Of a stretch of 8,636 nucleotides of DNA, positions 5,897 through 8,636 are shown piece after piece. Position 1 is the stretch's first letter; every line of letters begins with the position of its first letter. Below the pieces are notes generated by a model. The model saw only the letters and a list, made by a program, of their open reading frames with translations, was not told where the DNA came from and searched no databases. Source of the DNA: Actinomycetota bacterium (GTDB taxonomy: Bacteria > Actinomycetota > Rubrobacteria > Rubrobacterales > Rubrobacteraceae); NCBI GenBank assembly GCA_020200675.1, contig JAIVIG010000061.1, positions 1 through 8,636 on the forward strand. Reading direction: 5' to 3'. The position numbers and the translations under genes are program-made.

Positions 5897-6423
5897 CGTC
5901 GGCGGCCGAGCCGTCTACCGAGTAGTAGTAGGAGGAGCGCTCCGAGGGCGAGCGAGCTGAGGACGTAGGGCATTCTTCCGGCGCCGTCGGGTTGCGAAGC
6001 CTCCTCGATGCGTCCGTTGGGGGCTTCGGAGGTGGAGCAGGCGAAGAGGAAGGCGGGCGGTATGTTGAGCGGCGAGAAGCGGCGTCTGATCGTGGCGAAA
6101 ACACGTTCCAGGTCCTGCAGGACTGTGGTCGAGTACTGGAGCACGAGCATCTGCCCGTTCGGCGCGAGCGCCCCTCGCGCCGCCTCGAGGAGGCTCCGGC
6201 GCACGTCCGCCGGCAGCGAGGTGAAGGGCACGCTGGAGACTATATAGTCGGCCTTCGTGCCTTCGAGGTAGTCGTACACGTGCGCGGCGGAGTCGTTGAT
6301 CGCCCCGGGCAGATTCCCCATGTCCAAAAGGTCCCGGACCGCCCAACGGGAGGTCGGCCAGACCGCCCCGACCCTGCGGGGGTGCGAGATCATGGACCGC
6401 AAAAACAGCGCCCGCCGGCGCAA
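5893..6423 (-). CDS. Methyltransferase-like protein lacking its SAM-binding segment, tail-anchored (possible pseudogene)
   Basis: The protein resembles PmtA-like phospholipid N-methyltransferases. The N-terminus has RRRALFLRSMISHPRRVGAV and WPTSRWAVRDLLDM, the usual lead-in. The second half has ADYIVSSVPFTSLPADVRRS, a block ending LAPNGQMLVLQYS, and RRRFSPLNIPPAFLFAC, all family-typical. Between LPGA and INDSAAHVYDYL, near base 6300, about 45-50 residues that should hold the SAM loop (VxELGxGTG) and the following acidic strand are missing without breaking the frame. It probably cannot bind SAM normally. The C-terminus (about LSSLALGALLLLLLG then RRLGRRR) is a membrane segment with a basic tail. 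The start is uncertain. TTG 6423 is used here. The frame is open to an ATG at 6591, which lacks a ribosome binding site. A strong GGAGG lies near 6460, suited only to a CTG start in frame. Its stop overlaps that of the F420 oxidoreductase. Confidence 0.65.
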   Translation of the reverse strand: MRRRALFLRSMISHPRRVGAVWPTSRWAVRDLLDMGNLPGAINDSAAHVYDYLEGTKADYIVSSVPFTSLPADVRRSLLEAARGALAPNGQMLVLQYSTTVLQDLERVFATIRRRFSPLNIPPAFLFACSTSEAPNGRIEEASQPDGAGRMPYVLSSLALGALLLLLLGRRLGRRR

Positions 6424-6610
6424 ACTATCCCCAAGACTCTCCTGACTTCCGCTCGTCAGAGCAACCCCCTCCTGTCTTCTGAATAGTTGCGAACGCGCCT
6501 TCCCGCGCGATCGGCCCCTGTACGAATGCCGAACTGTACCCCGACCGCCCTCCTGGTTCAAGCCGTGACCCGGTCTTCGCCGCTCGCGCATGCCGCCGTG
6601 TGCGCTGCTT

Positions 6611-6625
6611 CGCTGTCAGACAGCG
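6611..6625. promoter_or_regulatory. Perfect 15-bp palindrome, operator candidate
   Basis: CGCTGTC and GACAGCG are exact reverse complements around a single central A. The palindrome covers the predicted -35 element (CTGTCA, 6613-6618) of the FAD monooxygenase gene, which is where a dimeric repressor such as a TetR-type protein would block transcription. No regulator gene is present in the window, so the binding protein is unknown. Confidence 0.5.
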
Positions 6626-6641
6626 TCCCGGCGACTAGAAT
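6613..6641 (+). promoter_or_regulatory. Promoter for the FAD monooxygenase, short-leader or leaderless
   Basis: The -35 candidate CTGTCA (6613-6618, four of six consensus bases) is followed after 17 bases by the -10 candidate TAGAAT (6636-6641, five of six). Transcription would start within a few bases of the ATG at 6651. No Shine-Dalgarno sequence is present before that ATG, which fits a leaderless or nearly leaderless mRNA. Confidence 0.5.
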
Positions 6642-6650
6642 CCTGCTGAG

Positions 6651-8180
6651 ATGAAAGTCAAGACAGTTTTCGAACCAACCAACAACCCCGGTTGGCGGCA
6701 CGCCGTCGTCGTGGGCGCGGGCGTCGGCGGCCTGCTCGCCGGGCGCGTGCTCGCCGGGTATTTCGACCGGGTGACGATCCTAGAGCGCGATGCCTTTCCC
6801 GACGACGACGCGGCCGGCAGGAAGGGTGTCCCCCAGGGCCGGCACCTGCACAGCCTGGCGACCAGGGGAGGGGAGATCCTCGAACGCTACTTCCCCGGCC
6901 TCGACGCCGAACTGGCCGACGCCGGTTGCCCCGCCCTCGACCAGGCCTGGGATACCCACACGGACACGCCCGCCGGACGCTTGCCCCGGTTCCACTCCGG
7001 CATCGCGATGCGTGCCGTGAGCCGCTCTCTTCTGGAGGAGCGCGTCCGCAACCGGTTGGAAGCAGAGCCGGGGGTCCGCTTTCTCGCGGGCCGCGAGGTC
7101 GTGGGCCTCGTCCCCGATACCACTGGGGGAGTCGTCGCGGGGGTGTGTACGCGGAGGCGCGGCCCCAAAGAGGCGGACGAGACCCTCGCTGCCGACCTCG
7201 TGGTGGACGCGAGCGGGCAGGGCTCCCGCGCGCCGCGCTGGCTGGAGGAGCTCGGCTACGACGCCCCCGAAGAAGAGGTCGTGGACGCCCGGCTCGGCTA
7301 CGCGACCCGCTGGTTCAGGGTGCCGGAGGATTTCTCCGAGGATTGGAAGGGGTTGGCCGTCCTGCCAGGCTGGCCGGACGACACGAGGGGCGGCACGCTC
7401 CGCCGGGTCGAGGGCGACGTGTGGACCGCCGTCCTGATCGGGCTCGGCGGCGACTACCCGCCTACGCGCGGGGACGCGTTCCTCGAGTTCGCCCGCACCC
7501 TCCCGAGCCCCGCCATCTACGACGCGATAAAGAACGCCGAGCCCGTCTCGCCCGTCTATGGCTATCGTCGCACGGCCAACCGCCGCCGCCGCTACGAACG
7601 GGCGCGCCTCCCCGAGAACTTCCTGGTCACCGGCGACGCCGCCTGCTCCCTCAACCCTTCCTACGGTAGCGGCATGACCGCCGCCGCCCTCTCGGCCGAG
7701 GCCCTCGAAGGGTGCCTACACGAGCAACGCCTTCGGTCCTCCAAGCACGACCTCGCCGGTCTCGGGCGCCGGTTCCACAAGCGCCAGGCCGCGGCGGTCG
7801 CCCCGTGCTGGAAGGTGACGACGAGCACCGACCGGCAGTGGTCGGCGTCGAGCGTCGAGAATTTCGGTCTCACCGGTCGTCTCTTCCACCGCGTCTCCGA
7901 AGAAGTACTGGCCCTCGCCGTCGAGCGGGAGGACGTCGCCCGGACGCTGCTCGAGGTCAAGAATCTCCTCGAACCCCCGTCCATCCTCCTGCGCCCGGGC
8001 ATCCTCCTTCCGGCCCTCCGGCGGACGGCCCTCTCCCTCCTGACGGAACACAAGAAGCCTCGTTCCGGTCAACCGGAGGCTGATGTCCCAATGCCCTCAG
8101 ACCTTGCGATTTCCGGAGAACGATCCGCCGTTTGGCTGATAGGACTTTTATGCTTGCTCGCCTTACTCGTTGGGGGGTAG
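6651..8180 (+). CDS. FAD-dependent monooxygenase/oxidoreductase with C-terminal membrane segment
   Basis: This 509-residue flavoprotein is of the class A (p-hydroxybenzoate hydroxylase-like) fold. The dinucleotide-binding loop is HAVVVGAGVGGLLAGRVL (17-34), with the acidic end of the second strand at LERD (44-47). PQGRHLHSL (61-69) is typical of the epoxidase-like subgroup. The middle motif VVDASGQGSRAPRWL (184-198) and the second FAD motif FLVTGDAACSLNPSYGSGM (324-342, GD at 328-329) complete the set. After a linker, residues 494-508 form a single hydrophobic segment at the extreme C-terminus, predicting a membrane anchor, as in squalene-epoxidase-like enzymes. A hydrophobic lipid or isoprenoid substrate is therefore plausible but not shown. 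It is divergent from the methyltransferase-like gene, which also ends in a membrane segment. ATG 6651 lies directly behind the promoter and is the only sensible start. Confidence 0.9.
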   Translation: MKVKTVFEPTNNPGWRHAVVVGAGVGGLLAGRVLAGYFDRVTILERDAFPDDDAAGRKGVPQGRHLHSLATRGGEILERYFPGLDAELADAGCPALDQAWDTHTDTPAGRLPRFHSGIAMRAVSRSLLEERVRNRLEAEPGVRFLAGREVVGLVPDTTGGVVAGVCTRRRGPKEADETLAADLVVDASGQGSRAPRWLEELGYDAPEEEVVDARLGYATRWFRVPEDFSEDWKGLAVLPGWPDDTRGGTLRRVEGDVWTAVLIGLGGDYPPTRGDAFLEFARTLPSPAIYDAIKNAEPVSPVYGYRRTANRRRRYERARLPENFLVTGDAACSLNPSYGSGMTAAALSAEALEGCLHEQRLRSSKHDLAGLGRRFHKRQAAAVAPCWKVTTSTDRQWSASSVENFGLTGRLFHRVSEEVLALAVEREDVARTLLEVKNLLEPPSILLRPGILLPALRRTALSLLTEHKKPRSGQPEADVPMPSDLAISGERSAVWLIGLLCLLALLVGG

Positions 8181-8532
8181 GTCGCCAGTATGAGCTCGAC
8201 GTCCCCACTGTGTTCGAGATTCTCTTACCCTGGCTCGAACCAGTTCCCTGTGCCGCGCTGTTTTGTCACCCAAAGACATCGGTCACTGCGGCTAGGCGAA
8301 CGAATCTCAGTCTCAACACTACTTTAAGGTAGATAAGGGTCGAGACAGAGATCCCGATCGTTATGACAATCGCCCTGACGAGATGGAAACGTGCTTGTAT
8401 GCTGATAACCCCGTTTCTACTGTTCAGCCTGGCGAGATAGATACAGGAGACTGAAAAACGTACCGTGTGCTGACGGTCTCCACCCGCGGCTTCTAGGCCA
8501 CGCCCGAAATGGCGCATGCCGGTAGTTTGTTG
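8181..8532. other. Low-GC non-coding or degenerate stretch
   Basis: This 352-base gap lies between the FAD gene and a converging gene and is about 50% G+C by hand count. It holds no confident gene. One - strand frame (8266-8517, 83 codons) encodes a possible transmembrane helix, RAIVITIGISVSTLIYLKVVL, late in the protein. It has no ribosome binding site and no match I can name; it might be a remnant of a membrane-protein C-terminus. The nested inverted repeat at 8302-8354 lies inside it. No T-run terminator for either flanking gene was found. Confidence 0.4.
8302..8354. repeat. Nested inverted repeat
   Basis: Outer arms GAATCTCAGTCTC (8302-8314) and GAGACAGAGATCC (8342-8354) are reverse complements at 11 of 13 positions. 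Inside them, CTACTTTAAGGTAG (8319-8332) is itself a palindrome at 12 of 14 positions. As RNA this would fold into a two-tier stem with an internal loop. No T run follows on either strand, so it is not a standard terminator. Confidence 0.45.
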
Positions 8533-8636
8533 TTAGCGGACATAGAGGCAGAGGCCTTCACCCGAAAACACCCACTCGAGCAGCTTCTGCAACTCTTCGG
8601 GCGGGTCCCTGTCGGAGAACGCCCTCCAGTATCGCC
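8533..8636 (-). CDS. C-terminal end of an unidentified gene, running off the window
   Basis: On the - strand a frame enters from the right edge and ends with TAA at 8533-8535. The 33 visible residues read RYWRAFSDRDPPEELQKLLE followed by WVFSGEGLCLYVR. The acidic, helical composition looks like real protein, and the other two frames are less protein-like. Local G+C rises again across this stretch compared with the gap before it. I do not recognise the family. The gene converges on the FAD monooxygenase. Confidence 0.45.
   Translation of the reverse strand, partial: RYWRAFSDRDPPEELQKLLEWVFSGEGLCLYVR

Larger units (their letters stand above)
6424..6650. promoter_or_regulatory. Divergent control region between methyltransferase-like and FAD monooxygenase genes
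   Basis: The region holds the promoter candidate and palindrome described separately. It also contains an open - strand frame to an ATG at 6591, whose translation is Arg/Gly-rich and has no ribosome binding site, so it is probably not coding. No clear - strand promoter was found here. Confidence 0.35.

Noticed and set aside
8225..8250. T-arm-like sequence GGTTCGAGCC on the - strand, hinting at a tRNA
   Set aside because: The loop is one base short, the stem is only four pairs, and no acceptor, D or anticodon arm can be built around it.

Overview
This is an 8.6 kb piece of a high-GC bacterial chromosome. Most genes are about 65-75% G+C by hand count. Several genes start with TTG or GTG, F420-type chemistry is present, and two genes may be read from leaderless transcripts. 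The style of the proteins suggests an actinomycete, most like the Rubrobacter lineage. That placement is from memory of protein families and was not tested by a search. No phage, transposase, CRISPR array, rRNA or tRNA gene was found.

Left part (1-2797, + strand). The window opens inside a type 4 (iron-sulfur) uracil-DNA glycosylase. Three bases after its stop, a TTG start opens a lipoprotein with six kelch blades. An AT-rich control region of about 156 bp follows. It precedes a fused two-domain AsnC/Lrp-fold protein that matches both subunits of siroheme decarboxylase (AhbA-like then AhbB-like). No other tetrapyrrole gene lies in the window.

Middle (2798-5896). A small + strand protein of about 55% G+C carries residues arranged like a PD-(D/E)XK nuclease. 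Its ATG sits just behind a GATAAT box and lacks a ribosome binding site. Facing it on the - strand is a two-gene unit: a DapA-family aldolase followed, with a 4-base overlap, by a haloacid-dehalogenase-type hydrolase. The aldolase lacks the arginine that defines true dihydrodipicolinate synthase. Divergent from this unit is a luciferase-like (LLM) F420-dependent oxidoreductase.

Right part (5893-8636). The oxidoreductase ends in a CTAG shared with the stop codon of a converging methyltransferase-like gene. That gene has apparently lost its whole SAM-binding segment by an in-frame deletion. Divergent from it is a 509-residue FAD monooxygenase with a C-terminal membrane segment. Its likely -35 box lies inside a perfect 15-bp palindrome, a good operator candidate. 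The last 450 bases drop to about 50% G+C. They hold a nested inverted repeat, no convincing complete gene, and the last 33 codons of a - strand gene that leaves the window.

The genes do not form one pathway. The best candidates for something new are the orphan AhbA-AhbB fusion, the small nuclease-like protein, the motif-I-less methyltransferase, and the palindrome-controlled divergent pair of putative membrane-anchored enzymes.
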